From: Cryptomeria japonica
Taxonomy: Eukaryota > Streptophyta > Pinopsida > Cupressales > Cupressaceae
Direction: 5' to 3'
Assembly: GCF_030272615.1 (NCBI RefSeq)
Contig: NC_081407.1
Location: 376,520,877 to 376,584,876 of the forward strand
DNA: 64,000 nucleotides
The position numbers and the translations under genes were made by a program. Numbering within the stretch: position 1 is the stretch's first letter; every line of letters starts with the position of its first letter. Below the pieces are notes generated by a model. That model searched no databases. It was not told where the DNA came from and worked only from the letters and a program-made list of their open reading frames with translations. Below are positions 22,116 through 33,627 of this stretch, piece after piece.

Positions 22116-22555
22116 TATCTTAGAGATTAGCTTGGGGTCATACCCCCACCGGTAGAGACTTAGACAGTTGATGTTTGTCATCAACTGACATAATTAACAG
22201 AGAAATCTTTATTCTAGCTTTGATGAGGAAAGCTACTTCTTAGGGGGAGTAGTTGGTATATTGAATAAGATGGTATTTTGTATTTGAAATTGGTTTTATA
22301 TTAGCTTTGGCATTTGATGTCAAAGGGGGAGAGATTGATATGGAAAAACACATATTACCCCTAGCAGGAGAGACTTTATCTTTGGGGGAGAGATTGTTAT
22401 TTTTGGGAGAGATTGATTACTCTCTGTATCTAAATTTTGATTTCTGGTTTTGATCTCTATTTGGGAGATTGTTGTTTTTTGGTATTTGGCATTTCTATTT
22501 TGACACTTTGATGGTTTTTCCATCTTGTGTTTCCATCAATGCCAAATGGGGAGAT
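22116..22555 (+). promoter_or_regulatory. 3' tail of D with repeated polypurine/LTR-start motifs
   Basis: Between the RNase H stop and the 3' LTR, a purine run followed by an LTR-like start recurs about six times: near 22240, 22325, 22383, 22408, 22464 and, at the true edge, 22549-22555. Typical text is GGGGGAGAGATTG. Only the last one is followed by TGTTGGTATTTTGG of the LTR. Confidence 0.8.
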
Positions 22556-23602
22556 TGTTGGTATTTTGGATATGTTGATATGGTTTTGTCATTGATGTCA
22601 ACATGTATGAACTCTAGCACTTGGAGAATTGGCAATGTTCACCGGTAAGCAAGTGACTAATGCATAGTCATTGGTAGAATATATTGTTCACCGGCACTTG
22701 GAATGACATGGAAAACACTTGGTTATGTCAAAAACATCATTTTGACACTCTGTCTTGAAGATTTGTTCATTGGTATATTCGTGTTTGCATATTTGTTGTT
22801 ACTGGCAAATAGGTCCAAGATAAGCACCGGTAGGCTTATCTATTCTAGATTAGCACGACATGTTATGGAGATGATTTATTATTGTTGTAAATGCATTAAG
22901 CCAACATGTTGTATCAGTTATTGCATCGATCATTGATTTACTTGTAAAATGTTTTTTTGTAATATCTTTTAGAGCCGACCTACTAAAATTGTTCTTAGGT
23001 TATGGTATAAATGTAAGATCTTATTTGTAAGATCGATATGTGAATGTGAGAAGGATTATAATTTGGTATATGCAAGAATAAGCAGAGCTATACATGTAGA
23101 CATCATTTGAAGTTGAAGGAAGGTTATTGTGAAGTCTTATCAGAATTGAACCCGTATTGAATCCAGCATATGAAGATGCTATTTTAAGTAGTACATCATT
23201 ATTAGATTTAACCATCCAATTGTAGTCAGTGTGACTCCTATATCTATGATTGAGTAGTGAGATCTAGGCGATTGGCCTTTTTGCATGTGCAAACCCCATT
23301 TGTATACACATACTATCTGCAATAGTAGCATCTGATTGTGGGTAAGGTTTCCCGCCATGGTTTTTCCCCTTACAGGGTTTCCACATACAAATATTGGTGT
23401 TATATGTTGTGGATGATATTGTCTTTCTGTTTTATGCATTAATCTTTATTGGTACTAACAATAATTGATAAACTATCTACTGGCATAAAGTTTGGTTCAC
23501 CGATATTAAGCACTAAGTTTGGTTAAGTTATTTTTGGTTTAAATTGTTAGACAACTGATTCACGCCCCCCCCCCCCCTCCCAGTTGTCTCTGGGACCTAA
23601 CA
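22556..23602 (+). repeat. 3' LTR of element D
   Basis: 1047 bp, from TGTTGG to ACCTAACA, matching the interrupted 5' LTR and followed by the target duplication ATTTC. A run of about 14 C lies near 23565-23578 just before the end. Confidence 0.96.
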
Positions 23603-23607
23603 ATTTC
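23603..23607. repeat. Target site duplication of element D (right)
   Basis: ATTTC, identical to 15525-15529. Confidence 0.92.
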
Positions 23608-23789
23608 TAATTCGTTCATTATTCTCTCTCTTTCTTTCTTCTTTTTAAGAATTTTTCTTCTAATTTTTCAGAAAATTCGGAAAAATTCTCAAGGGGGCAT
23701 ACATCGCCCAAGCTTTACACTGGGGCAACCTCTTTCTTCTATCTTTTACCCATCGCCAATATTTTTTGTTGTGTAAAAGAGGGGCAAAA
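23608..23789 (+). other. Internal 3' remnant of gypsy element E with polypurine tract
   Basis: Contains a CT-rich run (23622-23648) and the phrase TGGGGCAAC, and ends in the purine tract AAAAGAGGGGCAAAA (23775-23789). Element H has the matching tract AAAGAGGGGCAAAA and the same TGGGGCAAC phrase just before its 3' LTR, so E belongs to the same gypsy group. Confidence 0.8.
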
Positions 23790-25056
23790 TGTAAACACTT
23801 AAATTAATTATTTTAATTAATTTAACCCTCTTACATAATTAATTAATTTAATTGTGTTAGCCTTTACTCTTCTCAGTATTAATTTAATTTGATTTAATTA
23901 ATATTGTCACTATAGTCTAATGATTGATTTATTTAATAAATCAACTTTACCTTCTTCTTTGAAAGTACTCAAAATTAATTCTTCCTAATCCCCCCTTTTA
24001 ATTAGTTAATTTCAATTAATTAATTAATTCATGTGATTCCTACAAATCACCTTTTCCTAATCCATCATTAGTATAATTAATTCTTCTAGAAACTCCCTTG
24101 ATCTTACTTAGAATTATTCTTCAATTTGTAATTTTCCCCAATCATTCTCTTTCCTAGTCAAATCCTCCTACAAATCCCACTTGCTCCTAATCCTCACCTA
24201 ATTCTTCTAATAAATCCCCCCAATCCCTTGCTAGTACCTAATGTCCATGATTAGACACAAAAATCAACCATAGCCATTTATGGGTAAATCCTTTTGTTCT
24301 CTTCCTCACCTTCCACCTTAAATGCTCCCTTTTTGGGTGAATGTGAGATTTTCAAAATCTCACATTCTCCCATGCTTCTCACCTTCCCAAGGAATTTTAA
24401 AATTAGTTTTCTCTTTTCTAGTCCCCATGAACACAATATGTTGAGAATTTTTAATTCCATGTGCATCCCCCAAGGAATTTTTAATTCCTTTTGTATTCCC
24501 TAGGTACATTGGGAACTCTTTCCCATGTACCTTGAGGAGGGTGGAGACAAGAAATGCCTTTATGGAAAATATCTTGGTCTCCACCCCCCTTGTCATGTCA
24601 TTGTCCATTGATTCATGTGATCTCTTCTCCTCAAATCCCAGCCCTCCATTCCTTCTCAATCTTGACTGTCCATTTTCTTCTATTCAACTCTATAAATTGG
24701 GGTCTCCAGCCCCTCATTTGACATCCACAATCCAAGTAATCTTATGCTTCTTGTTTGAATATCCACATCATAGCTCTATTTGCATCCACAATCCATCTTT
24801 GAACACTTATCCCTCATCCACATCCATCCATTATTGTGCAACTTGGACAGCCATACACATCCCACCATTGGACCAATCCAAACAAGTCAAGGAGGGGTGC
24901 ATTCTTGGCTTCAAGAAGAGTTCAAATAGGAGGAACAAGAGAGAATCCTCTCTTGCAATGTATAATTTGTGATAGTTTTATGCTTTTTATTTATTTTTCA
25001 TATCATTTGGATTTAAATTAACTTGCTAACCTTCATTTTTGATCTCTCTTACTTCA
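23790..25056 (+). repeat. 3' LTR of gypsy element E
   Basis: Starts TGTAAACACTTAAATTAATT directly after the purine tract and ends with ...CTTACTTCA, giving 1267 bp with TG...CA ends. TATA box TATAAATT at 24691-24698. The next five bases, CCTAT, would be the right target duplication in the LTR of F; the left partner is not in the visible sequence. The 146-codon frame at 24532-24972 has no recognisable domain and is probably chance. Confidence 0.85.
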
Positions 25057-25941
25057 CCTATCAATCCAATGTCGGTTCTAGTGCAAGTTTCTTGGTTTGG
25101 TATCCAGTATTGTTGGAAGAACAAGGTTATCTTCTTGTTTGATGGTGTAGTGTGTGATCTAGATTCCTTGAACTGATTCTAATGGACACTAATAAGTTCA
25201 AGGTGATTGAACTAAATTATTGGAATCTTGTGATCATATGTTTTATTCTCGGAATAAGGATTTGTAGAAGGATTGAGTCAACATGAGTATACACATTTCA
25301 CATTTTGTTGTTTTTAGTAGTCGACTAGTTGGAGATCTATTTTGTTGGTGTGGATATTTCAGATGGACTTGGGTGATCTTTTTAGTGTGTATGTATGTTA
25401 GAGAAATTGATTTTGGTGCAATTGAGTGTAGTTTCACATGCGCATCTTAAGTGTTAATGATCTAATATTTGGTAACATAGAAAAACAAAGAAGTTTTCAA
25501 AACAGTGATAGTGGATCATTCCTGAGCCTAACCAAGACTTATTTATATCATTTGTAGATGATGTACTCCAGTTCACACATTATATTAGATTCTATATCTC
25601 ATTTGTAGGATAGTGAATCCTCTAGGGTTGGAGCCCTCTTTTGTAATTGAGTAGTGAGCTCTAGGTAGTGTGCCTGAATGCAAGTGCATTCCACTTTTGT
25701 AATATTATTTTATTACTAGCCATAGTATAATAATATTGTGGGTTCAAATCCCAATATTGTTTTTTTCTATTTTTGGGTTTCCACGTAAAAATCTTGGTGT
25801 TATGGTTGTTTTTTTATTTAGTTTATGTTTCTACACTTTGCTTTCAGTTATTTGAGTCTAGGGGTTGAAGAATCAGTTTAATAAATTTTTGAACTGCAAA
25901 ACACTGATTCACCCCCCCCTCAATGTTCATTGATTTCAATA
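25057..25941 (+). repeat. 5' LTR of element F, 3' part
   Basis: It matches 57457-58344 from CCTATCAATCC onward, including the phrase TTCTTGTTTGATGGTGTAGT. Its first 290 bp are separated by the insertion of E. It ends CAATA against CAACA in the other copy. Confidence 0.92.
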
Positions 25942-25943
25942 AT

Positions 25944-25955
25944 TGGTATCAAAGC
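25944..25955 (+). promoter_or_regulatory. Primer-binding site of element F
   Basis: TGGTATCAAAGC two bases after the LTR end; one base differs from the standard TGGTATCAGAGC seen in A and D. Confidence 0.9.
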
Positions 25956-26039
25956 CTAGTTCCTCTAAGGAAGCCTAACAACTTGAGGAAGATCTTGTAG
26001 ATTGAATCAACAAACATTGATTTGTAGAAACAACTTATT

Positions 26040-27053
26040 GTGGCACTTGAAGATCTTGATAAAGTGATGAAAGGAAAAAGTAGCTCGAAAAGAAATTTGA
26101 ATGCAGTTGAAGATTTCATTAAGACACTGAAAGATCAATTGAACAACTCTAGAGAAAAGAGAAAGGATTTGATGGACAAGTTGCAGGAGAAAGAAGAACA
26201 AAGTGTTGAAAATCAAGCCCTACAAGACAAGACAAAGGAATGTGAGAAGCTAACCAGGGAGAATGCAGTTTTGAAGAAGGAAATGAAAACTATTGTAATG
26301 AAGCTGACTAAGGAGATTGTAGATGGGAACAAGAATGAGGAAACCCTAACTTAGTCCCTGGAGGATAAGATCTAGTAAATGCTATAGATTCATATATGAG
26401 AATGATTGGCTAAAGCTTGAATTGCTGCAAACAAAGAATGAAGGACAAGAACTTGAAAGGAAGATCATAATTCTGAGAGATGAGCTGACTACTGCTAATG
26501 AGTACAAAGAAAAATTCAAAGCTAGTTCAACCTAGTTGGATGAGATGCTAAAAAGTTAGAGACATGGGAAAGATATGCGTGGACTTGGATTTGAGAAAGG
26601 AGAATCCTTTGGTTCTAGTCAAAACAATCATCATAAGAAGGACAAGAAACCTCTAGTAAGATAGCCTAATGCCTATAAATTCAATGGAAATGTTTTGTTT
26701 GTGGTAAATTTGGTCATATGGCAAGTCAATACAGAAGTAAAATGAATAATGGAATGATGAATAATATGAACAATGGTCCTACCTTTATTGGTCAATGTTT
26801 AATATGCAACAAATTTGGTCATAAATCAAACATGTGTAGAATAGTGATAAATAACTTTCAGAACAAGAGATGCTATGCTTGTGGAATGTTTGGACATATT
26901 TCCAACCAATGTAGGATGAGACCAAATCAGATGAACTTCAAGCCTATGCAAAGGAATGTTGTCTGCCATGCATGCAACAAACCTGGTCATATAGCAAGAT
27001 GTTGTAGAAGCAAGAATGCACTAGTGAATAAGAAAAAATCAGATGAAAAATGA
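26040..27053 (+). pseudogene. Gag of element F with coiled coil and four zinc knuckles
   Basis: The first part (26040-26353) is a charged coiled coil (KTLKDQLNNSREKRKDLMDK). A cluster of stops at 26354-26400 and more to 26650 break the next part, which is still readable as Lys/Glu-rich. At about 26690-27010 are four CCHC knuckles: CFVCGKFGHMASQY (final Cys replaced by Tyr), CLICNKFGHKSNMC, CYACGMFGHISNQC and CHACNKPGHIARCC. One to three knuckles are typical of copia Gag, so four is at the high end. It would bind the element's RNA. The stops at TAG and TAA codons mark decay. Confidence 0.88.
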
Positions 27054-27571
27054 AAAGCTAAAGTGGTAGATATCAAAGATCATCATAAGAATATGTGGAT
27101 GAAAAAGGAAGACTCAAATCTATAGAATGAATCCACACCTGAATCCAGTGATGGAACCTCATCTGGTCACTAGGGCATTTTTCCCTTAGGGTGTAGTTTA
27201 TCATGTAGATCCTTTGAACCCCCTTGTGGAGATATGTAACAAGTCATGGATGGTTGTAGATGATGGAGATCAGTTATACAATTGATAACTGAAAGATTTA
27301 TGGTGCTTTGATAATTAGATGAATGAAATGAACAAAAAAGTGTATCTGGGAGACTTTAAGGTTGCACATTTATTAGAAATGGAAATTAGGTTAAAAAGGC
27401 CATTTCAGTCACTCATTATTCACATTGTGATTGAAGAGTAAGAGAAAGGCGAATGAGTTTGAGTTGTATTAATCAAGCTAGAGGTGATCATTCATAGATT
27501 TGTAGTGTCTAGTTGAGATTGAAAGAGGTATTATCCTTTTGTGAGTAATCTTTACATACCCTAAATTCGAT
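27054..27571 (+). other. Spacer between gag and accessory ORF of F
   Basis: No clear reading frame. Protease motifs (DSG in a hydrophobic context) and a gag-pre-integrase knuckle, which should come next in an autonomous copia element, are absent. The stretch may hold the end of Gag (KSDEK stop) and the leader of the next ORF. Confidence 0.5.
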
Positions 27572-28778
27572 ATGGCATCTGCATTTGGTGATGTAACTCT
27601 TTTGGTGGTAGAAATTTCTGAGAGAGAAAGACCTATGTTTAGGAGGCATCTACTTAAATCCATTGAAGATGATCCAAAAGGCACATTTTCCTTAGTCCCA
27701 TATATTGTACTTCATAATGAGGATATTGGAGCTTATATCCACTGCAACTTCAAATAATTGGGAAATGTTGATATGTTATCACTCTACAACAAGCTTCTGT
27801 TGGATAATTTGGGAAATTTGAAGCTAAAATTTAGGGCACTTCAAGATAAGGGTTTTGTGAAATTTATTCATTTTCTGGAATTTGATGAAGCTGAATGGGT
27901 CCGTTACATTTAGAGAAGAGTTTATGATCAATTCATGTGCCTGGATCAACCTTATAAGATAAATAAGAAAGCCATTGAAGAAGTCACCTATATGAAAGCA
28001 ACCAGTGAAGTTCCTCAATTAAGGAAAATACAAAATACAATGCTAACAAAGATTATTGGATCCCAATTTGACAATTGATCAATGACTATTACTGATAATA
28101 TTGAGCACAATATCAGATTTACCTCGATGGTGATTGTATAAAATGTATATCAATGGAGCAGGCTGAATTCAGTCTCCAATATGGCCATATTTTCAGCCTA
28201 TGAGATGTTTAAGGAAGGAAAAAGGTATGATCTTTGTATAGTACTCCTCAATGAGTTAATGCGAAACTTGAATAAGAAAAAACAAGATAAGAAACATGTC
28301 TTCAAGTTTGGATCCCTAATTTTCTATTTATCACTTTACTTCATGAATGAGATTCCTAGAAATGGTAAAGTCCAATGGAATTATGATAAGTCAGTAACCA
28401 TGCAAATCAAGGAAGGATTGTTGGGTTTCAGTGATAATGTAATGCAAAAATAAGCTTTATGGGGCTATTGAAAAACTTTTCAAGCCATTGTGAAAAGTAG
28501 AGAGATAATTTCTAAAGAGATAGTGGAGAAATATGAAAAAAACTATCTTTTTCATGGTTGATAAGGATCAGTGTCATATGGAGGAAGTTGAGCCTAGAAC
28601 TGTTTGGATCATGCCCATAGGGTATGAGGTGGATGCAGTCATGCTTGATGCATATGCTCAACACTTATGGAGTCAACCGATAGATTGGAAGGAAGAAAGA
28701 TTTGGCACCTTTCAGGAGAAGGACCTGGACCTCCACAAGAAATTCACTCAACCCAAAAGGAAAAGGAAAGTAAGAAAG
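27572..28778 (+). pseudogene. Accessory ORF of F, N-terminal half
   Basis: I do not recognise this protein. It starts at ATG 27572 (MASAFGDVTLLVVEISERER) and is readable over about 400 codons with a handful of stops. It has alternating hydrophobic and charged segments like a globular domain: KGTFSLVPYIVLHNEDIGAY, LGNVDMLSLYNKLLLDNLG, KGFVKFIHFLEFDEAEWV, and FGSLIFYLSLYFMNEIP (28300-28350). It ends in a basic patch PKRKRKVRK, a possible nuclear signal, where element G inserted. The C-terminal half follows at 54820. It is not RT, integrase, a Plant Mobile Domain or an envelope protein by any motif I can see. Long extra ORFs of unknown role are known in some plant LTR elements. Confidence 0.6.
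28774..28778. repeat. Target site duplication of G (left)
   Basis: GAAAG here pairs with AAAAG at 54815-54819, one mismatch. The F reading frame continues across the site when G is removed. Confidence 0.75.
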
Positions 28779-31260
28779 TATTGGCACTATGTTGTCATTG
28801 ATGTCAACCGGTATAGAAAGATACAACTAGTATGGGAGAGTGTTTACATTATTCTCATTTATGTCAACTAGTATAGATGGATACAACTAGTATGGGAGAG
28901 TGTTGACATTACTGTCAAACAACATTGTGATGTCATTGGAGTCACCCGTACAAAAGTTAGTGTTTGACTTGTGTAGAAGATATGGACAAGAGACTGGTAT
29001 GATATAACAACCGATAGATGATAACATCTATGAGTGGGAAAGATGTTGAGTTGTTGATTGGGATGAAGAGGTGGATTGTTATCCAAATCACATCAACATA
29101 GGAGGAGAAGGATGTACAAGTCACCAGTATACTGTGTGGATGCAGAACAGGAGGACTCCCATCGGATAGAGATGTAGTCACTATATGAAGAGAAGACTAA
29201 TAGTGAATCTGCCCCAATTGGATCACATGTGCCTATTTGAATATATGTTGCACAAATAGGGAAGCCACATGGGTGTAATGCAGGATGCAGATGACAAGGA
29301 TCCACTCCCACCGATAAGTGGAGCATATCTCCTATTATGTATAGTGTGCATCTTAGTTTTGTGAGATAAGGAAGAAGAGATAAGTGCAGGTTTTTGAAGG
29401 CTCACACCAAATCTATCGGTGAATCAAAGGAATGCCTAAGGTGCATGTAATTAGGGATATGCACTAGACCGACATAGAAGCCATGATGAGTTGTCGGGAT
29501 AGATGAAGAGCGATGGGTTTGTCACTTTGACAAGGTAGTTAAGATAGTGTCCAGTCAGATGATGAAGAAGGCAAAGTTGAGCAGCTGCAGATAGAGAGTA
29601 GAACTGGCATGCATATGCCTTAGATAGAAACAACTGAAAGGTTGATGACATGGTGTCATCAAGGTGCCTACCGATAAGTATGAGAAATGGCAAGAGAGAA
29701 AAGAGGCTAAGTGATACACTCCTACTTGATGAGAATGAACATGTTATGGATAGACATGTCTAGCGATCGATTAAGGTGTTCCACCGGTAGATCAAAAAAG
29801 TACAGACATGATGGTTAACCCATAAAGTGTGACATAGTGGCAGGGTTAGTGAACCGACAAAAAAGAAGGACCGGTTGTGTGTTGATTGTCGATGACCGAG
29901 TCTAGCTAACACAAAGATCTTTGCTGAGATGGATATCGAAAAGGATGCCACATGGAGTTGAAGTGCAAGCTCACAGAGGCTGGTGAAGTGTCATGTCGGT
30001 GAGGTAGTTGGTGGTTGGTTGACATTAAATGTTGACTGCAACAATCATGGAGGAGTTGCAAAGGGTTTACAGCTTGATGTAAACCAGATATCTAAGTAAT
30101 GCCATGATCGATTAAAGACATTCAACTCTAGATCGGATTTTGTAAAGGCAACTGCGAGATCACTAAATGTGATTGATAGAAGTAGGTCGAGGAATAGGGT
30201 TGTGTTTGCTAAATAGAGAAAATGTGTATTGGAAGTCGTGAGATTGACGGTATTTGATCCATTGCAAGTGGTCGATCTATGGAAGGAGATTTGATTGGAT
30301 TTGATGTGCCTCATGATCAATGGAAGAAACCCTAAGGCCCCAATTTTGAATGTTGCGTTTGGTGGGAAATTCTAATTATAAATATACATGTCGAACACAA
30401 AATTTAAGAATGCTTCAGAGAGAGATGCTGCCAAGTAATGCAAAAGGCCAAATAGAGAAGTAGATGAAGGGTAATATCTGCAAAGGATCATATAGATCAA
30501 GCAAAAGGGAGACAACCAATATTAGGGTTTAGTAGAGGCTTAGCCAGTAAGGTTAATGCAACTGACAAGCAGTAAAGGAACAGGTGGTTTTCAAGATAGC
30601 CAAAGGATAGCATAGAGTGAGGCGGTCATGAGTTTGTTGCTGAGAAGATCTCGTAGGAACAAAACAAGGTAGGGTGAAACCAAGTAAACTGACAGAGAAG
30701 AGCCATAGAAGATTGCAGAGAAGGGAAGGAGAAAACTAACAAGTATCAAATGGTAGACATTTGGATAAGTTATCAAGCCTGGTGGTGGAGAGCAGTAGTG
30801 AAGCAAAGAGAAAAGAGAACCGACAGAGATTAGATACAATAGAGAAGAAGAAGAGGTTGATCCAGTCTAGATCCAATAGAGAGATTTGCAAAAGTGTTAC
30901 AAAATCCATTTGTAACAAGGTTATTAATTTGTAAATGATTATTTTTTGTATTCACTAAGTTGTATCTCATTGCAGGTGTTGTAGCTCCTTGGATTGGTGC
31001 TCCTTGGGTTGGTGCCATAAATCAGGGATTGGTTCTCCTTGGGTTTGTGCCCTAAATATTGTAATCAGAGATTCATTGTGAGGCTGGATTGGAGTAGTAG
31101 ACTCTAGCAACATTTCTCACCTAGGTTTTTCCCATCTTTGGTTTTCCTTGTCTATGCTAGTTTTATGTGATGTCTCTTGTGTGTGTGATAGCATTAGTGT
31201 TGGTCTCCCATCTAATCAGTAAGTCTGTATTGAGTTAGATCTTATAACTAGTATACTCAC
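28779..31260 (+). repeat. 5' LTR of element G, truncated by H
   Basis: Starts TATTGGCACTATG (intact TGTTGGC in the 3' LTR) and runs to ATACTCAC, where the H LTR begins. It aligns with 52254-54735 throughout, with many differences, so G is old. TATAAATA box at 30377-30384. The first 180 bp hold three degenerate copies of a 60 bp unit (TTGTCATTGATGTCAAC ... TATGGGAGAGTGTTGACATTA). Confidence 0.9.
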
Positions 31261-32038
31261 TGTAGACACCCAAAATTGTCATGTCTAATTAAATAAATAT
31301 TTTATTTATTTAATTATCTAAGCCTAATTCTTCTATTAATTAAATAAATCTTTATTTATTTAATTAATTCATTTATCCTCTTCTAGCCTTATTTCTCATT
31401 TAAATAAATACATTTATTTATTTAAATTACCCTTTTCCTAAATTAAATAAATATTTTATTTATTTAATTGATCCCACTTCTTCTATAAATTAAATAAATC
31501 TTTATTTATTTAATTAATTCATTAGCTTTTTCTACACATGACACATGTCATTCATCTCTTAATTCATACACTACCTACCTCTTTCATTATTTTATTATTT
31601 CCTCTACCTACCCTCTAATCCTAGCCGACCTCCTTTTTACACCTCTCAATCTTATCCCTCCATTTCATATTGTGTCTTCTATTTAAGGAGATGCTTCCTT
31701 CATTATCAAACCCTAATCGTTCTATTCATCCTAATGATCATTTTGGCTACACTACGATTCTACTTGCAACCACATTCCGTTCTTTGTTGAGCTCTTGTGC
31801 ACATAAAATCTGAGAGAAAATATATCAAGCAAGATCAATGGAGATAGGAAGAATGGAGATCAAAAACCCGATTAGACATGTGATGGTATCATTTTTGTAA
31901 TTTTGTTCTATTTACATTGTCTTAGGTAATCTTCATATGTTATGGTGGATCTTTGTTGTTGTTAGGCTAGGGTTTGGTGGTTGAATTCATTTAGCCTTTC
32001 AATCTTGTTATTATTGTTATCCATTTTCACCATAAACA
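31261..32038 (+). repeat. 5' LTR of element H
   Basis: 778 bp, TGTAGACACCC to ACCATAAACA. It equals the length of the 3' LTR (45823-46600), with about 12 differences found by eye. The first 270 bp are alternating ATTAAATAAAT / TTTATTTAATT strings that can fold into long hairpins. A TATA-like TATTTAAGG lies near 31680. It inserted after ACTCAC in the G LTR. Confidence 0.96.
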
Positions 32039-32041
32039 TTT

Positions 32042-32059
32042 TGGCATGCCTGGTGGGAC
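32042..32059 (+). promoter_or_regulatory. Primer-binding site of element H
   Basis: TGGCATGCCTGGTGGGAC, four bases after the LTR. The H2 copy at 46604-46621 reads TGGCACGCCCGGTGGGAC, the form I know from plant Tat-type elements; here two CpG/CpC positions have changed to T. Confidence 0.85.
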
Positions 32060-32179
32060 TCTTGTCCCTTTGCATTTAACCTCCTTGTTGTAGATTTTAC
32101 ATTTTTGAAGTTGTAGATCGGACATTTTCGACAGCATTTTAGGTTTTTCTGCATCTGCACACTTTCGGATCACGTTTTT

Positions 32180-32410
32180 GATTTTCTGGCGTGTCTGCAG
32201 AATCTGGAATCGTGTCTATGTTTTCAACAAATTTTATTTTGCAGGTTTCAGAAAAGAGCGTTTGTGTTGAAGAAACGCGTCTGTATCATTTCTATTTGCG
32301 TCTGTGTCGGAAAGGAGCGTCTGTGATTTTTAATCGCGTCTGTGCATCACAGAACCACGTCTGTGTTACCCAGACGTGTCTATGTTAAGGGTAACAACGT
32401 CTGTGTATCT
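32180..32410 (+). repeat. GCGTCTGTG repeat cluster 1 in H leader
   Basis: About ten copies of GCGTCTGTG or variants changed at C (GTGTCTATG, ACGTCTGTG) in 230 bp, often followed by TCGG or TT. The same cluster in H2 lies at 46700-46985. Confidence 0.85.
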
Positions 32411-33627
32411 CCTGTTTCAAAATTTTGAAGTTTTCATTGATTCAATTTTCGGATTTTTGCACTTAGGGTTTCAGATCTCATTTATTTTGCACTAACACTT
32501 TCAAATCTAGCTAACTAAATTGGTGCAGCTTGTCTTGGAAGCAAAACATTTTGTTGAAGGCCCCTATTTCACAAAGTCTTTTGGGTTTTTTTAAATTTAC
32601 CTAACTTGTGTGTTTGCAGGAAGGGGTGATTATGTCAAACAACCCAAACTACTAACAACTTTTGTTGCAGGTCCTTGGCAAGAGTTTTTGATTTTTATTG
32701 CGTGCCTTGTTTTCATAGACTAGCAAACACTTCCATTGGTGCACTAAAATTGAATCATTATCTTTTGTGTCCTGAGTAATAGGCTCTTTTTATTGAATCT
32801 TTAGAGGGCCTGTCTTCCCGTGTGGTCATTAGGACTACTAGTGAGAAGAGAACGACCCAAGTGGTAGCAAGGAAAACCCACCTCTTCCGAACCACTATAA
32901 TCAAATGTATTCATGGTGAAAACTATGAATAACGTGTGCTGATTAGTTCATACCGACACTATGTCTCCCCATAAACCCGTTTGATCAAATTTATTTGATC
33001 ATTTGTAGGGCGTAACCCCTACCGGCTGGGAGCCTTCTGTATTTACAAAGCTGAAAGTGCTGCATGTATGGCCACACGAGTGGATGCCCTTACTAGCACC
33101 TTTTTGTTTTAGAAGCCCAAATCCTTCTAGTTGTTGGGGCAGGAGGTCGGACCTCTGGTAGCGGCCCACACACATATGGTTCTTAGTAGAGATACAAAGT
33201 TCGCCATGGGGAGTTTTCTTGGGGACTGATGCTTGGCTGACCCGAGAAGTGAGTGCCGAGGGTGGAGCCAGTGAGGTCAAGCATCTAAGTATCCACTCTG
33301 AATAGTGTAGCCTCGGGAGTAAAACCCTATGTGGGATCAACAACTATTGTCTTGGCCAGCCATAAGAATTGTGCTTGACTTCTTTTAAACATTCAAAACA
33401 TTCAAGACCAAACAACAAAACATTGTGTTTTTTGTGTCTTCAAGTGTATGCAAAACATTTTACATCAAACAACACACTTTTCTTGGAGTTATTTTGAGTC
33501 TAGACACTTGCAAACATTGAGTCCTCATCAACATTGTGTCCTCTTGTCATGAAAAACAGTCAAACAGTTAGATTTGGTCACAACAAAATGACTTCACAGA
33601 TTGGAAAAATTGCACAAAGTTTATAGA

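Larger units (their letters stand above)
15530..23602 (+). mobile_element. Copia element D, complete but decayed
   Basis: All parts of a copia element are present in order: 5' LTR, primer site, gag, protease, integrase, RT, RNase H, purine tracts and 3' LTR, flanked by the 5 bp duplication ATTTC. Without the solo LTR inside its 5' LTR (1416 bp plus 5 bp duplication) it is about 6.65 kb. Coding is broken by at least two frame changes in gag-pro and by many TAG/TAA/TGA codons, and the RT active site is altered. It inserted into the internal region of gypsy element E. Confidence 0.95.

Noticed and set aside
23565-23578. Poly-C run before the end of the D 3' LTR as an assembly gap
   Set aside because: The other copia LTRs here also have C runs at this place (25913, 58743), so it is a family trait, though its exact length may be a sequencing error.
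24532-24972. A 146-codon ORF in the LTR of E
   Set aside because: Low-complexity Ser/Pro/His-rich frame through the LTR promoter and transcribed part; a reverse frame over part of it is also open, and no domain is seen.
28868-30918. Many 60-90 codon minus-strand ORFs across the 5' LTR of G, some with counterparts in the 3' LTR
   Set aside because: They do not keep the same frame between the two LTRs and have no domain; shadows of non-coding LTR.
32999-33343. A 114-codon minus-strand ORF in the H leader, open again in the H2 copy (47561-47905)
   Set aside because: The two copies are nearly identical in DNA, so both being open is expected. No domain or codon bias supports a protein, and the region looks like structured leader RNA.
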